From: Pedobacter faecalis
GTDB taxonomy: Bacteria > Bacteroidota > Bacteroidia > Sphingobacteriales > Sphingobacteriaceae
Assembly (NCBI RefSeq): GCF_030182585.1
Contig: NZ_JARXOW010000001.1
Location: forward strand, 248,001-312,000
Reading direction: 5' to 3'
DNA length: 64,000 bases
A program made the position numbers and the translations under genes. Position 1 is the first letter of the stretch. Each line of letters starts with the position of its first letter. Below the pieces are notes generated by a model. The model did no database searches. It was not told the origin of the DNA and saw only the letters and a list, made by a program, of their open reading frames with translations. This document shows positions 42,728-50,148 of this stretch, piece after piece.

Positions 42728-43758
42728 GAGTTGTAATAGCTTTTTCCGTCCACCAGCACGTCATTCCGCTGTTTGTTACAAACCGCATAACTGAAACCCT
42801 TTTGAATAGCATAGGCGCCATATTCGCCCTTTTTATTAAGTGCCAGAAAGCCCACCTGGATCTGCTTTGCCGTTTCTGGCTTCTTTCTGATGATCCGCAT
42901 CACAGCCTCTTTACAGGCCGCCTCCGGCGGATATCCCTGTCGCATCAGTTCCACCACCAGAAAGCTGCCCACGTTCCTGATCACCTCTTCACCTACGCCC
43001 GTCGAGGTAGCGCCGCCAACTTCATTATCGACATACAACCCGGCACCTATTATAGGGCTGTCGCCCACACGTCCGTGAAGTTTAAACGCCATGCCACTGG
43101 TCGTGCAGGCGCCCGACAAATTGCCCTTCGCATCCAATGCCAGCATACCTATCGTATCGTGATTATACTGGTTGCCCGGTAGTTTTTTTGGGGCAAGCTT
43201 GTCATAAGACCTGTTTTCTATATTCATTACGGGCGAGTATTTCGCCGTTTTAAGCCATTCTTTCCAGGCCTTTTCCGATTCAGGCGTAAGGAGATTCACC
43301 TTTTCAAAGCCATTCTCCAGCGCAAATTGCAGGGCTCCATCCCCAACAAGCATCACGTGAGGTGTCTTTTCCATCACCATGCGAGCCACGCTGATCGGAT
43401 GCATAATATGTTCCATACCCGCAACTGAACCGCAATTGCCGAATTCATCCATGATGCAAGAATCAAGCGTTACCCGCCCGTCCCGATCAGGAAAGCCACC
43501 GTAGCCCACCGTCTGAACCTTCGGGTCTGCCTCCGGAACGCGTACACCCTGTTCCACAGCGTCGAGTGCCCTGCCCCCGGCCGACAACACCTTCCATGCC
43601 GCCTGGTTGGCCGGAATACCGAAATCCCATGTTGAGATCACCACCGGCTCAATCCCGTTTGCCATACCCGCCACGATATTGCCGGCTTTGGTCTGGCCAA
43701 CGCCAGCAAACGCAGCAGAAAGTGCCGACGCTTTAAGAAATTTTCTTCTGTCAAACAT
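42724..43758 (-). CDS. N4-(beta-N-acetylglucosaminyl)-L-asparaginase-like, Ntn hydrolase
   Basis: A 344-residue aspartylglucosaminidase-type enzyme, expected to release GlcNAc from Asn-linked glycan remnants. The N-terminus DRRKFLKASALSAAFAG looks like a Tat-type signal, so it is likely exported. The chain is made as an inactive precursor that cleaves itself before the nucleophile Thr202 (YNHDTIGML). Further motifs are GNLSGACTTSGMAFKLHGRVGD (split), PIIGAGLYVDN and TGVGEEVIRN. It overlaps cutC by 4 bases and lies 1 base after the omega-amidase. Activity is inferred from family signatures only. Confidence 0.9.
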   Translation of the reverse strand: MFDRRKFLKASALSAAFAGVGQTKAGNIVAGMANGIEPVVISTWDFGIPANQAAWKVLSAGGRALDAVEQGVRVPEADPKVQTVGYGGFPDRDGRVTLDSCIMDEFGNCGSVAGMEHIMHPISVARMVMEKTPHVMLVGDGALQFALENGFEKVNLLTPESEKAWKEWLKTAKYSPVMNIENRSYDKLAPKKLPGNQYNHDTIGMLALDAKGNLSGACTTSGMAFKLHGRVGDSPIIGAGLYVDNEVGGATSTGVGEEVIRNVGSFLVVELMRQGYPPEAACKEAVMRIIRKKPETAKQIQVGFLALNKKGEYGAYAIQKGFSYAVCNKQRNDVLVDGKSYYNS

Positions 43759-43759
43759 A

Positions 43760-44563
43760 CTACAACATTTTAAACTTGTCTGCGTCCTGCAGAAATGGAA
43801 AACTTTCCCGGGTCTTGATCAGCTCTTCGTAGCTGATGCTGAATGTGTACAGATCTTCATCCTCCGGTTTGTAGTATACCGTTTTTCCCATCGGGTCGAT
43901 GCATTGGGAGTGCCCGCTGTGGTACATTTCATTTCCGTCGTGGCCCACCCGGTTAGCCGCAATCACATAAGACTGGTTTTCTATTGCGCGCGCAGGAATC
44001 AGCGCATTCCAGTGGGCCGACCGCTTATCCGGCCAGCTGGCGATGATCAGCAGAGCATCATACTCCCCATTTTGGTTGCGCAGCCATACCGGGAAACGCA
44101 GATCGTAGCAAATGGCCAGTCGGATGTTCCAGCCTTTTAGATTTACAATCACCTTTTCATTTCCAGGGGTATATCTGGCGTCTTCGCCACCCAGACTAAA
44201 CAAATGGCGTTTATCGTACGTGCTGTAACTGCCATCGGGCAACATCCAGATCAGCCGGTTAAAGTAGTTGCCCCCTTCTTTAATAATCAGACTCCCCGCT
44301 ACTGCACAATCATACTTCACCGCCGTGTCTGCCATCCATTTCATGGTTTTACCATCCATTTCTTCGGCAAGAGCCTCAGCATTCATGCTAAAGCCCGTAT
44401 TGAACATCTCTGGCAAAACAATCAGGTCTGTTTTTTCCTTGATGCCCATGGAGAGCCGGAGACTTAAATTCTGGAGGTTTTTATCCACGTTTTCCCAGAA
44501 AAGATAAGCCTGGAAAATAGTGATCTTTAAATTGCTGATACCGGATTTACTGATTTGTTCCAT
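43760..44563 (-). CDS. Carbon-nitrogen hydrolase, omega-amidase type (YafV/Nit2-like)
   Basis: A 267-residue nitrilase-fold amidase. The Glu-Lys-Cys triad is Glu52 (LPEMFNTGF), Lys118 (YDKRHLF) and Cys152 (AICYDLRFP). This subfamily hydrolyses alpha-keto-acid amides such as alpha-ketoglutaramate, the product of glutamine transamination. The preceding gene (11 bases upstream) encodes a YbdL-type aminotransferase, which fits a glutamine transaminase - omega-amidase pair as known for methionine salvage. Cytoplasmic; no signal. Confidence 0.9.
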   Translation of the reverse strand: MEQISKSGISNLKITIFQAYLFWENVDKNLQNLSLRLSMGIKEKTDLIVLPEMFNTGFSMNAEALAEEMDGKTMKWMADTAVKYDCAVAGSLIIKEGGNYFNRLIWMLPDGSYSTYDKRHLFSLGGEDARYTPGNEKVIVNLKGWNIRLAICYDLRFPVWLRNQNGEYDALLIIASWPDKRSAHWNALIPARAIENQSYVIAANRVGHDGNEMYHSGHSQCIDPMGKTVYYKPEDEDLYTFSISYEELIKTRESFPFLQDADKFKML

Positions 44564-44574
44564 ATCAAGATGGG

Positions 44575-45720
44575 CTATAATTTCATTAACCTTTCAACGG
44601 CCTTTTCCAGGGTATCTTGCCTTTTCGCAAAACAAAAGCGCAAAATACCATGATCCGTACGTTTGGTATAAAATGCAGAAACAGGGATGGACGCCACGCC
44701 AAAGTCAGTAATCAATCGCTCCGCAATCTCTGTATCTTTCTCCTCACTAAAATGCCGGTAACTAACGCACTGGAAGTAAGACCCCTCACAAGGTAGTAAT
44801 TTAAATTTAGTTTCCGACATCAGGCGCCGGAACAGGTCGCGCTTCTCCTGAAAGAAAGCTGACAACCCCAGGTAACTTTCCGGGTTGGCGAGGTATTTTG
44901 CAACACCGGCCTGCATTGGGGTGTTCACACTAAATACATTAAACTGGTGCACCTTCCTGAACTCTTTGGTGAGTTCAGCAGGGGCCAGGCAGTAGCCCAT
45001 TTTCCAGCCGGTCGTATGCAGTAATTTGCCAAAGGAAGCAATTACAAAGCTACGTTCCCGCAGTTCGGGGTGGCGACAAACACTTTCGTGCACGTTCCCG
45101 TCAAAAACGATATGTTCATACACTTCATCACTCAGAATCAGCACATCGGTGTTCCGTGTCAGCTTAATGAGTTCCTGTATGTCAGCTTCACTCAGCATTT
45201 TACCTGAGGGATTTTGCGGGGAGTTCAAAATAATCATCCGCGTATTTGCGCTGAACAGCTTTTTCACCATATCCCAGTCGATCTCATAGTTTGGCGGAGC
45301 CAGCTCGTAAGGCTTCACCAAACCGCCGAGCAGCCGCACAGCGGGGGCATACGCATCATAGGCCGGCTCAAAGATGATCACCTCATCGCCCGCGCTTATG
45401 CAGGCGCTTAGCGCCGTAAATATGGCCTGGGTACCGCCCGCCGTTACCGTGATCTCAGTTTCGGGATTATATGAGGCGCCGTACAGATTTTTAGTTTTCT
45501 CGGCAATCAGTTCCCGGAGCACCGGCAAGCCCGTCATAGGGGCATATTGGTTCATTCCTGAGCGCATAGCCTCGTTAACCGCTTCTATCAGCGCAGGGTC
45601 GCAGTCAAAATCAGGAAAACCCTGGGAAAGATTAATGGCATTATGTTGCCCGGCAAGCTTAGACATGGTCGTAAACACCGTTGTGCCAACGCCGGGTAGC
45701 TTCGATTGTATAGATATCAT
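44575..45720 (-). CDS. ybdL: Methionine aminotransferase (YbdL-type, PLP fold type I)
   Basis: A 381-residue class I/II aminotransferase. The PLP lysine is Lys232 in ASFGKLLHTTGWKMGY; motifs INLSQGFPDFDC, VTAGGTQAIFTA, LNSPQNPSGKML and LSDEVYEHIVF are typical of methionine/KAT-like enzymes. With the omega-amidase directly downstream it probably transaminates 2-keto-4-methylthiobutyrate with glutamine as donor. First gene of the four-gene minus-strand operon. A TATTTTCG/TTG pair at 45728-45758 is a possible promoter. Confidence 0.92.
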   Translation of the reverse strand: MISIQSKLPGVGTTVFTTMSKLAGQHNAINLSQGFPDFDCDPALIEAVNEAMRSGMNQYAPMTGLPVLRELIAEKTKNLYGASYNPETEITVTAGGTQAIFTALSACISAGDEVIIFEPAYDAYAPAVRLLGGLVKPYELAPPNYEIDWDMVKKLFSANTRMIILNSPQNPSGKMLSEADIQELIKLTRNTDVLILSDEVYEHIVFDGNVHESVCRHPELRERSFVIASFGKLLHTTGWKMGYCLAPAELTKEFRKVHQFNVFSVNTPMQAGVAKYLANPESYLGLSAFFQEKRDLFRRLMSETKFKLLPCEGSYFQCVSYRHFSEEKDTEIAERLITDFGVASIPVSAFYTKRTDHGILRFCFAKRQDTLEKAVERLMKL

Positions 45721-45727
45721 GTAAGGG

Positions 45728-45758
45728 CGAAAATATCAGATTTATTTAATAATTTCAA
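45728..45758 (-). promoter_or_regulatory. Candidate promoter of the ybdL operon
   Basis: On the minus strand TATTTTCG (45728-45735) is one base off TAnnTTTG, with TTG (45756-45758) 20 bases upstream. The gap to the ATG is 7 bases. Confidence 0.35.
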
Positions 45759-45765
45759 CCTTCGT

Positions 45766-46536
45766 ATGAGTTCAAAGACCAAAGAGAGCAGGCTTTTGCT
45801 GATGCTGGGCAGCTTCTTCGTTGCCAACGCAGTCCTGTCCGAATTTATCGGCGTTAAAATATTTACGGTAGAAGGCTCGCTGGGCATCAGTCAGTTCAAT
45901 ATCAACCTGCTTGGCGTTCCCAATTTGTCTTTCAATATGTCGGCCGGCGTACTCACCTGGCCGCTCATTTTCATCATGACCGACATCATCAACGAATATT
46001 ATGGCATCAGGCAGGTTAGGTTCCTTTCCCTGCTTACCGCTGCGCTGATCGCGTACGCCTTTATTGTAGTTGGCGGCGCCATGCAGCTTACACCATCCGA
46101 TTTCTGGGTAAACCAGCAGGTTAACGGAGAGGCGCTCAATATGAATAACGCTTTCGCAGGGATATTCGGCCAGGGCATGTGGATTATTGTCGGCTCCATT
46201 ATCGCCTTTATTGTTGGCCAGATTGCCGATGTGCTGATCTTCCACCGGATCAAACGCCTCACAGGCGAAAATAACCTGTGGCTGCGGGCTACCGGCTCTA
46301 CGCTTGTTTCCCAGTTTATCGACAGCTTTGTTGTTATATTTATCGCTTTTTACCTGAATCCGCAATACCAGTGGAGCTGGCAGATGGTCGCTGCGATCGG
46401 CCTGGTCAACTATACCTATAAATTTATCGTCGCCATCCTCATGACCCCGGTTTTATACCTTGTACACGGTGCCATAGATCGCTACCTAGGCAAGGAACTC
46501 GCGCAGCGAATGATACAAATGGCAGGTCGGAAGTAG
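45766..46536 (+). CDS. yhhQ: Queuosine precursor transporter (YhhQ family)
   Basis: A 256-residue integral membrane protein from ATG 45766 (the longer frame adds 20 residues overlapping the divergent gene). About six helices. Diagnostic segments are NAVLSEFIGVKIF, LTWPLIFIMTDIINEYYG, and the later IADVLIFHRIKRLTG and ATGSTLVSQFIDSFVVIF. YhhQ imports preQ0 or preQ1 in E. coli; with queE in the window the organism may use both salvage and synthesis. It is adjacent to (1 bp) the convergent receiver gene. Confidence 0.9.
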   Translation: MSSKTKESRLLLMLGSFFVANAVLSEFIGVKIFTVEGSLGISQFNINLLGVPNLSFNMSAGVLTWPLIFIMTDIINEYYGIRQVRFLSLLTAALIAYAFIVVGGAMQLTPSDFWVNQQVNGEALNMNNAFAGIFGQGMWIIVGSIIAFIVGQIADVLIFHRIKRLTGENNLWLRATGSTLVSQFIDSFVVIFIAFYLNPQYQWSWQMVAAIGLVNYTYKFIVAILMTPVLYLVHGAIDRYLGKELAQRMIQMAGRK

Positions 46537-46902
46537 CTAGTCGTTCGGAAGGAGTTTCTTTACCTGTGTAATCAATTTGTCAAGGTCGAAGGGTTTACTG
46601 ATAAAGCTATCTGCACAAGCCTGCTCCAACACCGCTTTTTCTGCGGCGTGTGCCGACATAACAATCACTTTAATCTGGTCAGCGTCTTTAGAAAGTCTGA
46701 TATCTCGACAAATATCGATGCCGTTTCCATCTGGCAGCATCACATCCAGCAGCACAAGATCGGGTTTAGGATTATTCATGGTCTCGTAGAAAGCGGTGGC
46801 TGTCGCCGACGAAAAGACCTGGTATCCGCTATCCATCAGTATGTATTCGATGATGAATCTGATGTCATCATCATCTTCAACAACGTGTATAATTTTACCC
46901 AT
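46537..46902 (-). CDS. Stand-alone receiver-domain response regulator
   Basis: A 121-residue CheY-like single receiver. The acidic pocket is Glu9-Asp10-Asp11, the phospho-acceptor Asp53 (LLDVMLPDGNG) and the switch lysine Lys103 (SKPFD). No output domain, so it must act through protein contacts. No histidine kinase is nearby. Convergent with the transporter gene and divergent from the aldo/keto reductase gene. Confidence 0.93.
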   Translation of the reverse strand: MGKIIHVVEDDDDIRFIIEYILMDSGYQVFSSATATAFYETMNNPKPDLVLLDVMLPDGNGIDICRDIRLSKDADQIKVIVMSAHAAEKAVLEQACADSFISKPFDLDKLITQVKKLLPND

Positions 46903-46953
46903 ATCAAATTAATCGTAACTCGTATTACCTAACGAAATAACATCAAAAAGGTT

Positions 46954-46983
46954 TTTGACAATCATAACTACCTTCCAAATTTG
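46954..46983 (+). promoter_or_regulatory. Candidate promoter for the aldo/keto reductase
   Basis: TTTG (46954-46957) and CAAATTTG (46976-46983, one mismatch to TAnnTTTG) with 18 bases between. A second -7-like TATATTTG overlaps bases 46995-47002 but has no paired -33. Confidence 0.4.
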
Positions 46984-47005
46984 TACTTAATACATATATT
47001 TGGTC

Positions 47006-48004
47006 ATGCACTATACACCCTCATCAACCAGATATACATCAATGCCTTATCGCCGCTGCGGTAACAGCGGCATCAAGCTCCCTGCCATTTCGCTCGGCTT
47101 ATGGCATAACTTCGGTCATGTCGACCAGCTCGAGAATTCCGCAGAGATACTGCGCCTGGCGTTCGACTGCGGCATAACGCATTTCGATCTTGCAAACAAC
47201 TACGGGCCGCCTCCGGGATCGGCCGAAGAAAACTTTGGTAAATTACTTAAGCGCGATTTCTCAGGTTATCGCGACGAGATGATTATTTCCTCGAAAGCTG
47301 GTTATACCATGTGGGAAGGGCCGTATGGCGACTGGGGTTCCAAGAAGTATCTGGTATCCAGTCTTGATCAGAGCCTTAAGCGTATGGAGCTCGACTATGT
47401 GGATATATTCTATCATCATCGTCCCGATCCAAATACACCATTAGAAGAAACCATGAGCGCGCTCGACCTGATTGTGAGACAAGGGAAGGCACTCTATGTA
47501 GGTATATCGAATTACCAGCCTGTTGAAGCCGAGCGGGCGATCCGTCTGCTTAGAGAGCTGGGTACGCCATGTCTCATTCATCAGCCGAAATACTCCATGT
47601 TTGAGCGCTGGGTGGAAAACGGCTTGCTGGATGTACTAGGTAGGGAAGGCGTGGGATGTATACCATTTTCTCCATTAGCCCAAGGCTTGCTTACTGACAA
47701 ATATCTGAGCGGTATACCGGAAGATTCAAGGGCGGCAAAATCGCATGGGTTCTTAAAAGCGGATCAGATCACTGCAAGCCGGTTGCAGCAAATCAGGGCT
47801 TTGAACGAGCTGGCGCAGGGCCGCGGACAAAAGCTTGCGCACATGGCTTTAAGCTGGTTGCTGAAAGATCATCGGGTCACGTCGGTGCTTGTCGGGGCAA
47901 GCCGTGCCAGCCAGTTGGCCGACTCGCTGAAATGTCTGGATAACCTCGACTTCAGCGCAGAGGAACTTAGCCGCATAGACCAAATATTAACGCAGGAACA
48001 ATAA
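47006..48004 (+). CDS. Aldo/keto reductase (L-glyceraldehyde-3-phosphate reductase type)
   Basis: A 332-residue (beta/alpha)8 NADPH-dependent oxidoreductase from ATG 47006. The tetrad residues are visible: Asp and Tyr in FDLANNYGPPPGSAEENFG, Lys in IISSKAGY and His in FYHHRPD. The insertion GPPPGSAE and the WEGPYGDWGSKKYL segment are characteristic of the YghZ/Gpr group related to K+ channel beta subunits. It precedes a DUF480 gene by 6 bases. Confidence 0.92.
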   Translation: MHYTPSSTRYTSMPYRRCGNSGIKLPAISLGLWHNFGHVDQLENSAEILRLAFDCGITHFDLANNYGPPPGSAEENFGKLLKRDFSGYRDEMIISSKAGYTMWEGPYGDWGSKKYLVSSLDQSLKRMELDYVDIFYHHRPDPNTPLEETMSALDLIVRQGKALYVGISNYQPVEAERAIRLLRELGTPCLIHQPKYSMFERWVENGLLDVLGREGVGCIPFSPLAQGLLTDKYLSGIPEDSRAAKSHGFLKADQITASRLQQIRALNELAQGRGQKLAHMALSWLLKDHRVTSVLVGASRASQLADSLKCLDNLDFSAEELSRIDQILTQEQ

Positions 48005-48010
48005 GCATAC

Positions 48011-48658
48011 ATGGAAGAAAAATATACGCTCCCCGTGCTTAACGCGGAGGAAATTAGGGTGCTTGGGGTGCTCATGGAAAAGGCCAGGACCACCCCTGAA
48101 TATTATCCCATGACCATAAACGCCATTACTGCAGCATGTAATCAGAAAACATCACGGAAGCCGGTAGTGCAGTACGACGAACAAACCGTTACGCTCACGC
48201 TTGATGCCCTTAAGCGGAAAGGACTTATATCGACCGCAACAGGCGGATCAAGCCGCTCGGTAAAGTATAAGCATAACTTTGCAATCGTATTTCCGGTGCT
48301 CCCGTCGGAGGTAGCCGTCATATGCCTGCTTATGTTGCGCGGTGCGCAAACCCCGGGGGAGATCAATACCAATTCGGGCAGGATGTATGAGTTTGAGTCG
48401 CTCGACGAAGTCCAGGAGGTTCTTGAAAAGCTGGCGGCCGAGGAACCTCCGTATCTGATGCAACTGCCACGCAGGGCTGGGCAGAAGGAAGCAAGGTATG
48501 CGCATCTTTTCGCAGGGATCCCGGATGTCGAACAAGAAGCTGACGAGGCTTACAGTAAACCCGCGGGCGATTTGGAGCAGCGTTTGGCCAGTGTGGAAGA
48601 GGAACTCGCAACGCTGCGAGCCGACTTCGACAAGCTGATGAAGGAACTGATGGGTTAG
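48011..48658 (+). CDS. YceH family protein (DUF480)
   Basis: A 215-residue protein with two winged-helix-like units: LNAEEIRVLGVLMEKARTTP at the start, and EVAVICLLMLRGAQTPGEIN in the middle. A C-terminal coiled coil follows (LEQRLASVEEELATLRAD). The motif PEYYPMTINAITAACNQKTSR is diagnostic for DUF480. A DNA-binding role is suggested by the fold but there is no established function. Expressed with the aldo/keto reductase (6-base gap). Confidence 0.9.
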   Translation: MEEKYTLPVLNAEEIRVLGVLMEKARTTPEYYPMTINAITAACNQKTSRKPVVQYDEQTVTLTLDALKRKGLISTATGGSSRSVKYKHNFAIVFPVLPSEVAVICLLMLRGAQTPGEINTNSGRMYEFESLDEVQEVLEKLAAEEPPYLMQLPRRAGQKEARYAHLFAGIPDVEQEADEAYSKPAGDLEQRLASVEEELATLRADFDKLMKELMG

Positions 48659-48671
48659 GCAAACTTTTGCC
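48658..48671. repeat. 14-bp palindrome overlapping the yceH stop
   Basis: GGCAAACTTTTGCC is a near-perfect palindrome (6-bp arms, 2-base centre) at the end of the DUF480 gene. No T-tract follows. It could be a weak operator or simply chance. Confidence 0.3.
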
Positions 48672-48712
48672 CTCAGGCTATGTTTTATGTTTACACCTTT
48701 TAATGTAAGCAT

Positions 48713-48991
48713 ATGGAAACAAATAAAGCAGCCGATTCAGACAAGAACAAGACGCCGCAACCGGATTCGGAACACTATGATTTGGAACATCCGGAAAACC
48801 TTGCCATGCCCAAATTCAACAGTGCAACCGAGAAGCGGGAGGGCAGCGGATTGCCGCAGGTAGAGAACATGAACGATGAGCAGCGGAATATCGATACCGA
48901 CGGTTCACACGATACGGACCTCCCTGAAACTGATCTTGGAAACGACAGGTCGGACGACGAGTCGGAGGATGAGAAGATCATCAGGACCTGA
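48713..48991 (+). CDS. Small acidic, probably disordered protein
   Basis: A 92-residue protein, strongly acidic and rich in Asp, Glu, Asn and Ser (ending RSDDESEDEKIIRT), with no hydrophobic core, so it is probably disordered. I do not recognise a family. It has an ATG at 48713, its own 54-bp leader and a strong terminator just past its stop (49016-49038), which supports a real transcript. Similar short acidic proteins of unknown function occur in Sphingobacteriaceae. Confidence 0.6.
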   Translation: METNKAADSDKNKTPQPDSEHYDLEHPENLAMPKFNSATEKREGSGLPQVENMNDEQRNIDTDGSHDTDLPETDLGNDRSDDESEDEKIIRT

Positions 48992-49013
48992 AGCACTTAA
49001 AAACAATAATGAA

Positions 49014-49406
49014 TTACGGCGAGAGATCGCCGTTTTTTAATTTCTCTTCTTCCTTCTGGGCGGTCAGCTTGATCTTCTTCAGGTCAATACGCACCAGGTT
49101 ATATAAGCTCATATAAACGTTGGCAATCCATACAATGGAAAAGCCGGCAAGGATATACCCGCGCCAGTCCGGGTACAGCAGGGTGTATTTAGTGACAATA
49201 AGAAGCAGAATGGTCACGTAGTGGCTAAAGCAGTATTCACAGGTAAACATATAAAATAGCTTGCGCTGAAACAGGCTTTTGCAGCTTTTAGATCGCTCAA
49301 CACAGAATTCCCGAGGTTCTCTGAACACCTCTTCTTTTGTTACCGTCCAGGCTATACAAGCTACAGGTATTGCCAGGATAAAAATCCAGTATATCGGTGG
49401 AGTCAT
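49014..49406 (-). CDS. Small membrane protein with a CxxC-H motif
   Basis: A 130-residue protein with three likely membrane helices (about 5-22, 58-75, 82-105) and a cysteine-containing loop FTCEYCFSHYV between them, plus a cytoplasmic basic/charged tail (KKIKLTAQKEEEKLK). The CxxC and nearby His could bind a metal or heme, but there is no known family I can name. Its last codons contain the terminator of the convergent gene. Function unknown. Confidence 0.72.
   Translation of the reverse strand: MTPPIYWIFILAIPVACIAWTVTKEEVFREPREFCVERSKSCKSLFQRKLFYMFTCEYCFSHYVTILLLIVTKYTLLYPDWRGYILAGFSIVWIANVYMSLYNLVRIDLKKIKLTAQKEEEKLKNGDLSP
49016..49038 (+). terminator. Intrinsic terminator of the small acidic gene, inside the convergent gene's 3' end
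   Basis: Stem ACGGCGA (49016-49022) / TCGCCGT (49027-49033) with a GAGA loop and a T-tract to 49038. It lies 25 bases after the stop at 48991 and within the last codons of the minus-strand gene 49014-49406. Confidence 0.88.
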
Positions 49407-49452
49407 ATGATTTGAAATATGTGTTATAACAACCGTTAAGCAGGCTTTGTTT

Positions 49453-50148
49453 CTACCGGATTCTCTGGACGTTCAATGCCTTCACCCATCGCTTCCGTTT
49501 GCATTTCTTACATTTATGCTCGCTGGCGGGTTTTAGTTCTACCGCTCTGCCACAATACTGGCATGCATATACACCGCCTTTTTCAATTTTAATGAACCAT
49601 TTCTCAAACTCTTCCGGAAGTATTGGTAGGCCGTATTGCACTTTATCATCAGGAAAGAAATACACACTCAGGTTGCCCGAAGTTTCCAGAATAGCCGTGT
49701 CTACCTGTCCCAGATGTGCAACACTCTGCTGTCTCAGTTCGGCAAAGAACTCGTCATATGCCAGCGCTTCCTTTCCGAAATTATCGATAGAAAATTCACC
49801 GTCCCTTACCAGATACACAGGTTTGCCCTCCACCAGATCTTCAAAGTGCTGGCTCTTAGCCATCATATAGGTGGTAAGCCGGTAAGCCGCCACGACCACA
49901 GAAAAGATCACCACAGGTATTGCCAGACCAACTTCCTTATAAAACATCGGGTCGCCGGCTGCGGAACCCAAACTAATGATCACCACGAGCTCGAACACCG
50001 AGAGCTGCTTCACGCCGCGTTTACCAAGCAGGCGCAATCCGAGCAGTATGATGAAATACATGATGATCGTTCTTAGCGCGATCTCAACAAGAAATTCCCA
50101 GTTTTCTTCGCCTATCAGGAAGGCGTTCCAGTCAATAGCCATCAGCAT
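49453..50148 (-). CDS. DUF421 membrane protein with C-terminal zinc ribbon
   Basis: A 231-residue YetF/YcaP-type (DUF421) protein: about three N-terminal helices (residues 18-90) with LLGKRGVKQLSVFELVVIISLGSAAGDP (split here), then a cytoplasmic alpha/beta domain (DLVEGKPVYLVRDGEF). What is unusual is the C-terminus, where CQYCGRAVE and CKKCKRKRW form two CxxC knuckles of a zinc ribbon not present in most DUF421 proteins. The start overlaps the upstream flavin-protein gene by 7 bases. Function unknown. Confidence 0.87.
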   Translation of the reverse strand: MLMAIDWNAFLIGEENWEFLVEIALRTIIMYFIILLGLRLLGKRGVKQLSVFELVVIISLGSAAGDPMFYKEVGLAIPVVIFSVVVAAYRLTTYMMAKSQHFEDLVEGKPVYLVRDGEFSIDNFGKEALAYDEFFAELRQQSVAHLGQVDTAILETSGNLSVYFFPDDKVQYGLPILPEEFEKWFIKIEKGGVYACQYCGRAVELKPASEHKCKKCKRKRWVKALNVQRIR

